A stretch of DNA of 35,964 nucleotides from Pseudomonadota bacterium. GTDB taxonomy: Bacteria > Pseudomonadota > Alphaproteobacteria > GCA-2731375. Of this stretch, positions 7,689 through 14,555 are shown one piece after another. The notes below the pieces were generated by a model. The model saw nothing but the letters and a program-made list of their open reading frames with translations, ran no database searches and had not been told where the DNA came from. The stretch spans positions 1 through 35,964 of the forward strand of contig JAQBYC010000041.1 in the NCBI GenBank assembly GCA_027623205.1, read 5' to 3'. Each line of letters starts with the position of its first letter. Positions within the stretch are counted from its first letter, which is position 1. Made by a program: the position numbers and the translations under genes.

Positions 7689-8037
7689 ATGGCTCCGAAT
7701 TTCAGAGATCGGATCGGCGCTGTTGCGGCACGACCCGCTCATATTCCTCGAGGCTCTCGATGAAAGAGGGAATTTTGCGAGAACTTCAATGCCTGCTTTA
7801 AGCATCGGCTGCGAGACGTTGAGGCATCATAAAATCTGAACGAAGCCCGGGTCAGCGCCAATAAGCGGGGAAAACAGCCCATCACGGAAAAGCCTGTCAA
7901 AGGCTTTAGGCCACAGCAAACCGGCCCGGACTCCATCATTTTGATGGCTCCCGGGCCGGTCAGGCAACAATAATCAGACCGGACCATTCAAGCGGCCCCA
8001 AGCAGACGGGGCGGCTTCAGTCCGATCTAACTTCAGC
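7689..8037. other. Intergenic region between tRNA-Arg and a convergent lipoprotein gene; inverted repeats
   Basis: No convincing gene is seen in these 349 bases. They contain a small stem AAGCCT-GTCAA-AGGCTT near 7890-7906, a long perfect outer stem ACCGGCCCGG/CCGGGCCGGT (7920-7929 with 7951-7960) enclosing a second stem CCATCA/TGATGG, and a third hairpin AAGCGGCCCC/GGGGCGGCTT (7990-7999 with 8008-8017, one mismatch). The last two lie between convergent genes and could terminate transcription from either side. A structured small RNA cannot be excluded. Confidence 0.5.
7990..8017 (-). terminator. Hairpin downstream of the lipoprotein gene, possible terminator
   Basis: AAGCGGCCCC at 7990-7999 pairs with GGGGCGGCTT at 8008-8017 with one mismatch around an 8-base loop, starting 21 bases after the stop of the minus-strand lipoprotein gene. 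The bases that follow on the minus strand (TGAATGG) are not a T-run, so termination efficiency is uncertain. Confidence 0.35.
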
Positions 8038-8370
8038 TCAAAGTTTGCAGGCCGTTTTGATCTCGGCGATCTTTTTGTCGATGGCCTTGTTGTATTCACC
8101 CGAGGCCACTTCCTTGCGATCCTCGACCATTACGCCGTGGCCACTACCTTCCTGCCAGAGATTCACGACGGCGGCTACTGGGATGACAAAACGCGCGCCG
8201 GCGCCGATCTGCTTCATGACCGAGGCCTTCTCCCCCTGCAATGCCGCGATGTCTTGCTGCGCGTCTTTGCAATCTATGGGTTTTGCCATCTGTTGCTTGC
8301 TCATCTCCGAAACCGGAGCAGCACACGCCGTAAGCAAAAACAAATCCGCCAGGACGTCGAGATATTTTAT
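8038..8370 (-). CDS. Small lipoprotein, hypothetical, with apparent ATA start
   Basis: The frame contains a lipobox LLTAC close to its N-terminus, followed by a mature part of about 90 residues with DCKDAQQDIAALQGEK, a helical and possibly coiled-coil stretch, a hydrophobic FVIPVAAVVNLW segment and a charged helix KAIDKKIAEIKTAC. The first recognised start codon, TTG at 8343, leaves only FLLTAC as signal sequence, which is too short. Ten codons are restored if translation begins at ATA at 8368-8370 (ATA AAA TAT CTC...), six bases after GGAG; this yields a normal lipoprotein signal (KYLDVLADLFLLTAC). So either ATA is used or the ATG has mutated. No family is recognised. Predicted location is the outer or inner membrane. 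Confidence 0.55.
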   Translation of the reverse strand: MKYLDVLADLFLLTACAAPVSEMSKQQMAKPIDCKDAQQDIAALQGEKASVMKQIGAGARFVIPVAAVVNLWQEGSGHGVMVEDRKEVASGEYNKAIDKKIAEIKTACKL

Positions 8371-8538
8371 TCTAGTCTCCTAATCGGCATTTCAATGCGA
8401 CAAAAAAGTTACACGAACATAACTTGAAAGCACTGCTTTTGGAAGCGCAATTTGCCGCACACATTGGATTTGGTTCGGTCTCGAGACGGGAACGCCGACC
8501 GTTACGGAAAGCCACCTATACCCGCTGCAGGCACGCCG

Positions 8539-8643
8539 CTAGAGCAATTTTCAATCAATAGCATTCGCTTTGGCAATCCAGGTGATTGGTTCAATTGCTC
8601 TTTTCTTAAGAGTCCGAGCATGTCTAGAAGCAACATGCTCTAG
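8539..8643 (-). repeat. Dispersed palindromic repeat, copy 1 (inverted orientation)
   Basis: A 105-bp unit with CTAG at both ends. On the complement it starts CTAGAGCATGTTG, forms a first imperfect hairpin (GCATGTT...ACATGC), passes through the core AGAGCAATTGAACCAAT and closes with ATTGAAAATTGCTCTAG. The same layout recurs at 10168-10274 and 12484-12589. This copy has the most degenerate second hairpin. Its CTAG at 8640-8643 supplies the stop codon of the small membrane protein gene. Confidence 0.85.
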
Positions 8644-8840
8644 GGGGCGGCGTTGTCATCGCCGCGCTGTACCAGCCACAGACCGGCCAACGCAACCACC
8701 AGAGCAACCGCTGCCAGCGCCCATGACGTTGGTCCCATCTGGATCTTCGAACTGCCCTGCAGCAGGTCATGCAAATAGGCGTAATGACCTCCCAGCAGAC
8801 CTACCACGGCCAACAATAAACCTGTCTTGGCATTCAACAT
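8640..8840 (-). CDS. Small two-span membrane protein, hypothetical
   Basis: 66 residues with two clear hydrophobic segments, TGLLLAVVGLLGG (about 6-18) and SWALAAVALVVALAGLWLV (about 39-57), joined by a polar loop LHDLLQGSSKIQMG, and a charged C-terminal tail RGDDNAAP. No catalytic motif is present and no family is recognised. The TAG stop lies inside the terminal CTAG of palindromic repeat copy 1, so the final codons may have been altered by the repeat's arrival. It is a monocistronic gene, with its ATG at 8840. Confidence 0.6.
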   Translation of the reverse strand: MLNAKTGLLLAVVGLLGGHYAYLHDLLQGSSKIQMGPTSWALAAVALVVALAGLWLVQRGDDNAAP

Positions 8841-8943
8841 GTCCGTCCTCCCACGATGCGCAACCGCCTACATCTTAATATATCGGCGCGGGTAAAGCGA
8901 ATTAACAACAGTGAATAGGCGCGGCGTCAATTCATAAGCGCCC

Positions 8944-9354
8944 TCAACGGGAATTCTTGGCAAAGGCCTGACAATCCGCGATCTCGGGCAGCCAGCCCTG
9001 GGCGCTATCGGTCCAGATATTGAGTTTCGGTTTGAACCAGGACGTATCATCAAAGCTGCCTACCTTGATCGAGACAACGTCGGGCATGCGGCGGATGTTC
9101 AACAGCACTGGCGAGCCGCAGTTCGGGCAAAAATTTATCTCCAGCCTGTTGCCACTGTCACCGCTGTATTCGTAACCCTTCAACTCACCTGCGACCGACA
9201 AGGCGTCGCGGCGGACAAGGGCGATGGTCGAGAGGGCGCTGCCGCTGCTCTTTTGGCAATTGGTGCAGTTGCAGAGCATCGTCGTTATGGGCGCCGCCGT
9301 CAGTTCGTAGCGTACCGCACCGCATAGACAGCCGCCCGTCTTGCTTTCCGTCAT
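8944..9354 (-). CDS. GFA-family (CENP-V/GFA) zinc-binding protein
   Basis: 136 residues from ATG at 9354, chosen because GGAG lies eight bases upstream; a GTG three codons earlier is too close to that site. The cysteine pattern is diagnostic: GCLCGAVRYE (CxCG), CNCTNCQK (CxCxxC) and FCPNCGSP (CxxCGS), which build the structural and exchangeable zinc sites of the GFA fold. Named for glutathione-dependent formaldehyde-activating enzyme, most family members have no proven reaction and bind small thiol adducts. It is divergent from the EthD gene, with an inverted repeat between them. Confidence 0.88.
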   Translation of the reverse strand: MTESKTGGCLCGAVRYELTAAPITTMLCNCTNCQKSSGSALSTIALVRRDALSVAGELKGYEYSGDSGNRLEINFCPNCGSPVLLNIRRMPDVVSIKVGSFDDTSWFKPKLNIWTDSAQGWLPEIADCQAFAKNSR

Positions 9355-9373
9355 GACGATCACTCCGCTAATC

Positions 9374-9397
9374 GGCGTTACCCACGATAGTAACGCC
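9374..9397. promoter_or_regulatory. Inverted repeat between divergent GFA and EthD genes
   Basis: GGCGTTAC at 9374-9381 and GTAACGCC at 9390-9397 form perfect 8-base arms separated by 8 bases. It starts 20 bases upstream of the GFA gene start and lies about 100 bases before the EthD gene. It could be an operator or a hairpin in the leader. No T-run is present. Its order (GTTAC...GTAAC) is the reverse of the TetR-type palindromes further right, so it is not the same site. Confidence 0.35.
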
Positions 9398-9499
9398 TTG
9401 ACGGGCCATTAATCAAATTATTGAATTGGCGTATGATCCCTTCCAGCCCGGCGAAAAGGCCAAATTGTCGGGAGATGTGCGACGGGAAGCGAGGCGAGG

Positions 9500-10171
9500 A
9501 TGATAAAAATTTGTGAAGTGGCCTATCGTAGGCCCGGCATGGGGGTGGCGGATTTTCAGGCCTACTGGCTGGGCGTCCACGGGCCAATCATCGCGCGCAT
9601 TCCAGGCGTCCGGCGCTATGTGCAATGCCATCCCAACCTCTCGGGCTATGGCAAGGGGGAGTTGATTTGCGACGGCGTGGCCGAGATCTGGGTCGATGAC
9701 AAGGAGGCCCTACGCGCCGTGACGGCAACCGTGGAATTTGCCGCCGCCAAACGGGACGAGCCAAACTTCATTGACGTTGGTCGTCTGGTGGAGCTGTTGA
9801 CCTCGGAAACCGTGATCAAGGATGGTCGGGTGCCGGCCAACGGCGTCAAAAGTATCTCTCTGTTGAAATTCAAGTCAGGCATGGACCCGGCTGAAGCGCA
9901 AAACCATTGGCGCCGGACGCATGGCCCGATCGCGGCGGAAATCGAAACCCTGCGCCGCTATGTCCAATGCCCGGCGCGTCTGGGTGCGTACGGCAGGCCG
10001 GTACCGCCGGTCTTTGACGGTTTAGCCATGGCCTGGTTCGACTCCGTCGGCCATATGCGGCAATCCGCGCGGTCCGATGCCTATGCCCGGACAAAGGCTG
10101 ACGAGGAAAATTTTTTGGAACCGGGGCGCATTGGGTCGATCATCACTCGGGAACATGTGATCATTGGCTAG
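9500..10171 (+). CDS. Tandem EthD-domain protein
   Basis: 223 residues containing two EthD-like ferredoxin-fold repeats of about 100 residues each. Repeat 1 (about 3-105) has the DFQAYWLGVHGPIIARIPGVRRYVQCHP signature and repeat 2 (about 118-222) has AQNHWRRTHGPIAAEIETLRRYVQCPA. The W..HGP...RYVQ pattern is the family hallmark. EthD proteins accompany cytochrome P450 or polyketide/aromatic degradation systems and form dimeric barrels; fusion of two units gives a pseudo-dimer. GCGAGG lies just upstream of the ATG. The TAG stop is inside the first CTAG of palindromic repeat copy 2. Enzymatic role is unknown. Confidence 0.85.
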   Translation: MIKICEVAYRRPGMGVADFQAYWLGVHGPIIARIPGVRRYVQCHPNLSGYGKGELICDGVAEIWVDDKEALRAVTATVEFAAAKRDEPNFIDVGRLVELLTSETVIKDGRVPANGVKSISLLKFKSGMDPAEAQNHWRRTHGPIAAEIETLRRYVQCPARLGAYGRPVPPVFDGLAMAWFDSVGHMRQSARSDAYARTKADEENFLEPGRIGSIITREHVIIG

Positions 10172-10274
10172 CGCATGTTGCCTTAAAACATGCCTGGGCT
10201 CTTTAAGAATAGAGCAATTGAACCAATTGCTTAAGTCGCAAGAGCGACTCCGTTCAATTGAAAATTGCTCCTAG
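10168..10274 (+). repeat. Dispersed palindromic repeat, copy 2
   Basis: 107 bp bounded by CTAG. First hairpin GCATGTT-GCCTTAA-AACATGC, core AGAGCAATTGAACCAATTG, second hairpin AGTCGC-AAGA-GCGACT, then TCAATTGAAAATTGCTC before the closing CTAG. The terminal GAGCAATT elements are complementary to the core. It provides the stop codon of the EthD gene. Confidence 0.88.
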
Positions 10275-10307
10275 TGTTCCGGCCCACGGGTTTTGCGTGC
10301 TCTGATT

Positions 10308-11102
10308 TCAACGGCCCTCAAAATGCGGTTTCCGCTTTTCGGCGAAGGCCGCCAGACCTTCTTCCCGGTCATAAGAGGCCGCATGCTGGGCGTTGAGGGA
10401 CAATTCATAACGCAAGGCGGCGGCAAGGGATTGTTCCTGTCCATCATCGACCATGCGTTTCATGCGGCGCAGGCCGATCGGGCTCTTATCCGCCAGGGTG
10501 GCGACCAACTCAGCTACCGCTTCCTCCAGGCCATCATCGGGCGCCACATGATTGACCAGGCCCCAGTCCATCATCTGCCGGGCCGGAAGAAATTGACCTG
10601 TAAAGATCAATTGCTTGGCCCGTGTCGGACCGATTTTGCGGGGCAGTCGGACAGAATTGCCACCGCCCGGAACCAAGCCGAAGTTGGCATGGGCATCGCC
10701 GAATTTCGCGCTCTCCACCGCGACCACCAAATCGCAGGCCATGACCAATTCCAGCCCACCGGCCAGGGCCAGGCCATTGACCGCCGCGATCACCGGCGTG
10801 GGGAAGGTTTCTATGCGCAAAAGAAGCCGCCGCAATGCATCGAGGAACTGGCTGTTGACCGCCGCCGCGTCGGCGCCGCTCATACGTTCCTTTGCAGCTT
10901 TCAAATCCGCGCCGGCGCAAAAGGCCCGCCCGTTGCCGCGAATAGACAGGGCGCATAACTGGCGGCGATCCTCGATGCGGTCCAGAGCGGCATTCAGATC
11001 ATCAATCATGGCGGGCGAGATGCTGTTCAGGGCATCCGGCCGGTTCAAGGTAATGGCGACATGGTGGTCGTGATCGACAAGATTGATTGTGTCATAGTGC
11101 AT
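10308..11102 (-). CDS. Enoyl-CoA hydratase/isomerase (crotonase) family protein
   Basis: 264 residues with the crotonase fold: ITLNRPDALNSIS near the N-terminus, the first oxyanion-hole segment AFCAGADLK, the second NGLALAGGLELVMACDL, and a C-terminal trimerisation helix region. The Glu of the GGxEL motif, equivalent to Glu144 of mitochondrial enoyl-CoA hydratase, is present. The second catalytic Glu (normally in FGxPE) is replaced: the sequence reads FGDAHANFGLVPGGG. It therefore probably catalyses an isomerase, dehalogenase, thioesterase-like or other crotonase reaction on a CoA thioester rather than simple hydration. ATG at 11102 has GGGAG eight bases upstream. It is divergent from the M20 amidase gene. 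Confidence 0.9.
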   Translation of the reverse strand: MHYDTINLVDHDHHVAITLNRPDALNSISPAMIDDLNAALDRIEDRRQLCALSIRGNGRAFCAGADLKAAKERMSGADAAAVNSQFLDALRRLLLRIETFPTPVIAAVNGLALAGGLELVMACDLVVAVESAKFGDAHANFGLVPGGGNSVRLPRKIGPTRAKQLIFTGQFLPARQMMDWGLVNHVAPDDGLEEAVAELVATLADKSPIGLRRMKRMVDDGQEQSLAAALRYELSLNAQHAASYDREEGLAAFAEKRKPHFEGR

Positions 11103-11235
11103 CCACGTGCTCCCGATTCCGTTGCCTGAACTATTTCATGTCCGCCCCGTCAGGGCGACAGGAGAATGGCTCTTCCCCCCAGTCGCCCACTCGGTTACCG
11201 TTGGCTGATTACTGACGGCAAGGCAGGGGTACGGG

Positions 11236-12471
11236 ATGCAGAACCTGGCAATTAACAGCGACCGCCTGTGGGCTTCGTTGATGGAAATGGCGCGGATCGG
11301 CGCCACGGATAAGGGCGGCGTCAACCGGCAGGCTTTGACGGAACTGGACGGGCAGGGCCGTGATCTGTTCGTGCGCTGGTGCGAGGAGGCGGGATGCGGC
11401 ATCCGGGTTGACGCCGTGGGTAATATCTATGCCCGCCGCCCGGGCCGCGATGACAGCCAGGCGCCGGTGATGACCGGCAGCCATCTTGATACCCAGCCGA
11501 CGGGCGGCAAATACGACGGTGTTTTTGGCGTGCTGTCCGGCCTGGAGGTAATCCGCACCTTGAACGATATGAACTATGAAACCGAACGGCCCATCGAGGT
11601 GACCGTCTGGACCAACGAGGAGGGCTGCCGCTTTGCCCCGGCCATGATGGGCTCCGGCGTGGCCATAGGGAGGTTTGATCTGGACGCGGTCTATGCCATG
11701 ACCGATGCAGCAGGCAAGACGTTCCGGGATGAATTAGAGGCGATTGGTTATTTGGGCGATGCGGCGCAGGGGTTGGGAGAGGTCGCGGCATTTTTTGAAG
11801 TGCATATTGAACAAGGCCCCATACTTGAAGGCGAGAAAAAAACCATCGGCATCGTCCAAGGCGCTCAGGGACAACGCTGGTTCGATGTCACCTTGACCGG
11901 GCAGGAAGCCCATGCCGGACCCACACCCATGAAAATTCGGCGCGACGCCCTGGTTGGTGCGGCCGAGTTGGTTGGGGCGGTGAACCGCATCGGCCTGGAA
12001 TTTCAACCGGGTGCCTGCGCCACCGTGGGCCAGTTTGATGTCAGCCCCAACTCCCGCAACACAATTCCCGGTCGGGTCGTCTTCAGCGTTGATTTTCGCC
12101 ATCCCGATGATGACCGCCTTTCCGCCATGAAGTCGGCGTTGATGCAAGCCTGCGAGGCCGCCGCCGGCGCCCGTGACCTGGAACTGGACTGTCAGGAAAT
12201 CTGGTACCAACCCCCTATCGTGTTCGATGCCGATTGCGTAGCCGCCGTACGCGGTGGTGCCGAAGCCGTCGGCCTTGAAGGTATGGCGATTGTTTCGGGC
12301 GCCGGGCACGATGCCTGTCATATTTCGACCGTGGCGCCCACGGGGATGATCTTCGTGCCTTGCAAGGACGGGATCAGCCATAACGAAGTGGAAAGCGCCA
12401 CGCAGGACGATTGCGCCGCCGGATGCAATGTGCTGCTGCATGCCATGATCGACCGGGCCAATGCGAAATAA
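11236..12471 (+). CDS. M20-family Zn-dependent amidase (N-carbamoyl-L-amino-acid hydrolase type)
   Basis: 411 residues, the normal length of hydantoinase/carbamoylase-family amidases that hydrolyse N-carbamoyl amino acids, allantoate or beta-ureidopropionate to release NH3 and CO2. Metal-site motifs are TGSHLDTQPTGGKYDG (His83, Asp94), WTNEEGCRFAPAM (Glu128/129), FEVHIEQGPILE and the C-terminal SGAGHDACHIS. The dimerisation (lid) domain is present (HAGPTPM, about residues 210-330). All zinc ligands are visible, so it should be active; its substrate cannot be chosen. AGGGG precedes the ATG. It is transcribed alone, divergent from the crotonase gene, with repeat copy 3 right after its stop. Confidence 0.9.
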   Translation: MQNLAINSDRLWASLMEMARIGATDKGGVNRQALTELDGQGRDLFVRWCEEAGCGIRVDAVGNIYARRPGRDDSQAPVMTGSHLDTQPTGGKYDGVFGVLSGLEVIRTLNDMNYETERPIEVTVWTNEEGCRFAPAMMGSGVAIGRFDLDAVYAMTDAAGKTFRDELEAIGYLGDAAQGLGEVAAFFEVHIEQGPILEGEKKTIGIVQGAQGQRWFDVTLTGQEAHAGPTPMKIRRDALVGAAELVGAVNRIGLEFQPGACATVGQFDVSPNSRNTIPGRVVFSVDFRHPDDDRLSAMKSALMQACEAAAGARDLELDCQEIWYQPPIVFDADCVAAVRGGAEAVGLEGMAIVSGAGHDACHISTVAPTGMIFVPCKDGISHNEVESATQDDCAAGCNVLLHAMIDRANAK

Positions 12472-12483
12472 AGGTTGCGCCGG

Positions 12484-12589
12484 CTAGCGCATGTTTCTTC
12501 GAAACATGCACAGACACCTTAAGAGTAGAGCAATTGAACCAAGTACTCAAGTCGCGAGAGCGACTCCGATTAATTGAAAATTGCGCTAG
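12484..12589 (+). repeat. Dispersed palindromic repeat, copy 3
   Basis: 106 bp with the best-preserved ends: GCTAGCGC at the left and GCGCTAGC at the right are perfect inverted copies (12483-12590). The first hairpin GCATGTTTC-TTC-GAAACATGC is perfect, followed by AGAGCAATTGAACCAAG, a second hairpin GAGTCGC reaching GCGACTC with TTAATTGAAAATTGC, and the closing CTAG. It sits 12 bases after the M20 amidase stop and provides the stop codon of the convergent minus-strand gene. Confidence 0.88.
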
Positions 12590-13095
12590 CAAGTCAGCAG
12601 GTCGTCGATTTCAACTTGTTGCAGGTTGGGCGTATCGCCGTGGATGATGGCGGCAGCGATATCGATCAGGCGCTGTAACTGGCGCGAGGCGGCGGCGGTT
12701 GCAGCGATCAACTCTTCCGGCTGCGGGCTATCCATGGCCGCCTCGATCCTTTTAAGGCTACTGGCGACGACCTTATTCATCCGTTCGATGGTTTTATCGA
12801 AGGGTTCGCGGAATTCCTTCGGGGCGTTCTCGTAGGCCTCAATGGTAATATGGCTATCCGACAGGCCGCTATCATTAAAATGCTGGTCATAGGTCTTGGG
12901 CTGCCATTCCCTGGCGTCCTCCAGAATATCAGGCATGTCGGGGATCATTTCCAACAGCATCACGATCTCGTTGAAATGATTGAGATAGTCCGTGGCCAGA
13001 AAAGTATCATCATTGACGTTGGTATCCGCTACCAAGGCCTTCAGGCGCGCCGTAGGATCGGACTGCCGCGTACTTTCTGATGCCTGGCCCGTCAT
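12586..13095 (-). CDS. Hypothetical acidic helical protein
   Basis: 169 residues from ATG at 13095, preceded by GAGAGAAC; a TTG five codons upstream is less likely. The protein is acidic and almost entirely helical: FLATDYLNHFNEIVMLLEMIPDMPDIL, DKTIERMNKVVASSLKRIEAA and AAASRQLQRLIDIAAAIIHG. A conserved-looking segment near the N-terminus (NDDTFLATDYLNHFNE) resembles hypothetical proteins I have seen in other Rhodospirillales, but no function is known to me. There is no signal peptide or membrane span. The TAG stop lies in the terminal CTAG of repeat copy 3. Divergent from 13460. Confidence 0.65.
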   Translation of the reverse strand: MTGQASESTRQSDPTARLKALVADTNVNDDTFLATDYLNHFNEIVMLLEMIPDMPDILEDAREWQPKTYDQHFNDSGLSDSHITIEAYENAPKEFREPFDKTIERMNKVVASSLKRIEAAMDSPQPEELIAATAAASRQLQRLIDIAAAIIHGDTPNLQQVEIDDLLTC

Positions 13096-13459
13096 GTTCT
13101 CTCGTTGCAATTCTGCGTTAATTCGACGCCGTCCTTATTATCGCGCATCGAAACCCTCCATCCATGTTGGAGTCAAATCGTTAACATTAGCTTGCGAGGC
13201 TTTAACGCGCCTTATTCAAGCTTGGCCGAACCAAACGCATTCTGCTTCGCAAATGCATGCTGGGTCTCCCGAGGGCATCATCCATGGGGGAGGGCGATAT
13301 CTTTCGAGAGCGGCAGCCTGATATCGCAGGCCGGCCACAATAACTTGTTGCAAGAATTAATCTATCCGCCTAATGCGGCAAGCGTGGTGCGGCGCATCCG
13401 TACCAGCATGGCCAAGCGACGGCCAGAGCCATACGACGATCCACGCCGCGAGGGAGAAA
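13096..13459. other. Divergent intergenic region, no gene seen
   Basis: 364 bases between two divergently transcribed hypothetical genes. Open frames here lack ribosome-binding sites and codon bias. Both promoters should lie in it, but I could not identify convincing -35/-10 pairs or inverted repeats. Confidence 0.4.
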
Positions 13460-14545
13460 ATGCCGGTAAACCCATTCCACGCCATTCTGGCGCAAACTGG
13501 TGCGCCCGGTTTAAAAACCGCCCAATGGAAGGCGGCCGCCTGCCTGTACCATGCCTATTTCACCGGCTTGATCCTGACGGTTGCCTCCCATAAAGGCGGA
13601 GCGGCCACGGGGGAGTGGATTTTTCGAACTTTTCGCCGTCAACATCACGACAAGTTTCTCTCCAGCTTCAAAAAACTGGGTCTGGAGCATTTGCCCGACG
13701 CGGTGGCGGCGGCGCAGTATCACTACTTGTCCAATGCCGTCGGCGGCGTCGAGGTGGAATATATCTACGAGGCGGATGACAAGGCCTGGGTGCATTTCTG
13801 CCATCCCCGCTGGATGTATGAGGGAGCGGCACTATGCGGTGTACCTTTGCAAGTCAGCCATGGCTTTTTGCGCGGCTGGTATGGACATAACGGTGTATCA
13901 CTGGGTAACCCTCGTCTGGGATTTGTCTGCACCAGCCAGGATATGACGGCGCAATATGGCCTGGCTGGGTATTTTCGCCAGTTTGACCACGATTTGAGCT
14001 CCGATGAGCGGCTGCGATTTGCGCCGGCCCAAATGGCGCCGCCGTTTGATCCCGCTGCGGCGCCTCAATTGAATTTGGATGACTGGCCCGCGGAACGTCT
14101 ACACAAGGCCAACCGCAATTATGCCATGGACTATATCAAGACCTGTCTGCCCGAACTGGTGGCCACATTGGGCCCGGGTGAAGCCGGCGGCCTGGGTAAT
14201 CTGGCGGGCAATATCATCGGGCGGCAGTATTACCGGCAGGTCCAGGCGCTGTTGGGCACCAGCGGCGATGGCGCCCTGGACTTCGCCCATTTCATGACGG
14301 CGATGGCCACTGCGCAGGACGACATTGCGGAATGCGCCGGCAGCGAAGACGATGCCACGGTCCGCATCGCGGGTTGGCGCCTGATGCGGGACCGCGAAGA
14401 TCGTCACCCAAGTGTATTCGAGGCCTGGAACGGCCTATGGCAAGGCTGTCTGGCGGTCCACAACCGCTTTCTGACCCTGCAAATTGGCGACCGTATGGAT
14501 TATGGCGACGATGCCTTCGAATGGCGCATCCGCAGGGTTGGATAG
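13460..14545 (+). CDS. Conserved hypothetical cytosolic protein
   Basis: 361 residues from ATG at 13460, chosen because AGGGAG lies four bases upstream; the frame extends 29 codons further 5' without such a site. No family is recognised with confidence. The middle contains aromatic- and His-rich stretches (DKAWVHFCHPRWMYEGAALCGV, HGFLRGWYGHNGVSLGNPRLGFVCTSQDMTAQYGLAGYF) that look like a ligand-binding or enzyme core; the C-terminal half is helical (ANRNYAMDYIKTCLPELVATLG). There is no signal peptide or membrane span. It could be related to the amino-thiazoline-carboxylate hydrolase-like proteins, but I cannot support that. The esterase gene converges 10 bases after its stop. Confidence 0.6.
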   Translation: MPVNPFHAILAQTGAPGLKTAQWKAAACLYHAYFTGLILTVASHKGGAATGEWIFRTFRRQHHDKFLSSFKKLGLEHLPDAVAAAQYHYLSNAVGGVEVEYIYEADDKAWVHFCHPRWMYEGAALCGVPLQVSHGFLRGWYGHNGVSLGNPRLGFVCTSQDMTAQYGLAGYFRQFDHDLSSDERLRFAPAQMAPPFDPAAAPQLNLDDWPAERLHKANRNYAMDYIKTCLPELVATLGPGEAGGLGNLAGNIIGRQYYRQVQALLGTSGDGALDFAHFMTAMATAQDDIAECAGSEDDATVRIAGWRLMRDREDRHPSVFEAWNGLWQGCLAVHNRFLTLQIGDRMDYGDDAFEWRIRRVG

Positions 14546-14555
14546 GTCTCGCTCG

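Noticed and set aside
7739-7987. Minus-strand open frame of 82 codons after tRNA-Arg
   Set aside because: Cys/Arg/Ser-rich text, spans the strong hairpin at 7920-7960, and no start signal.
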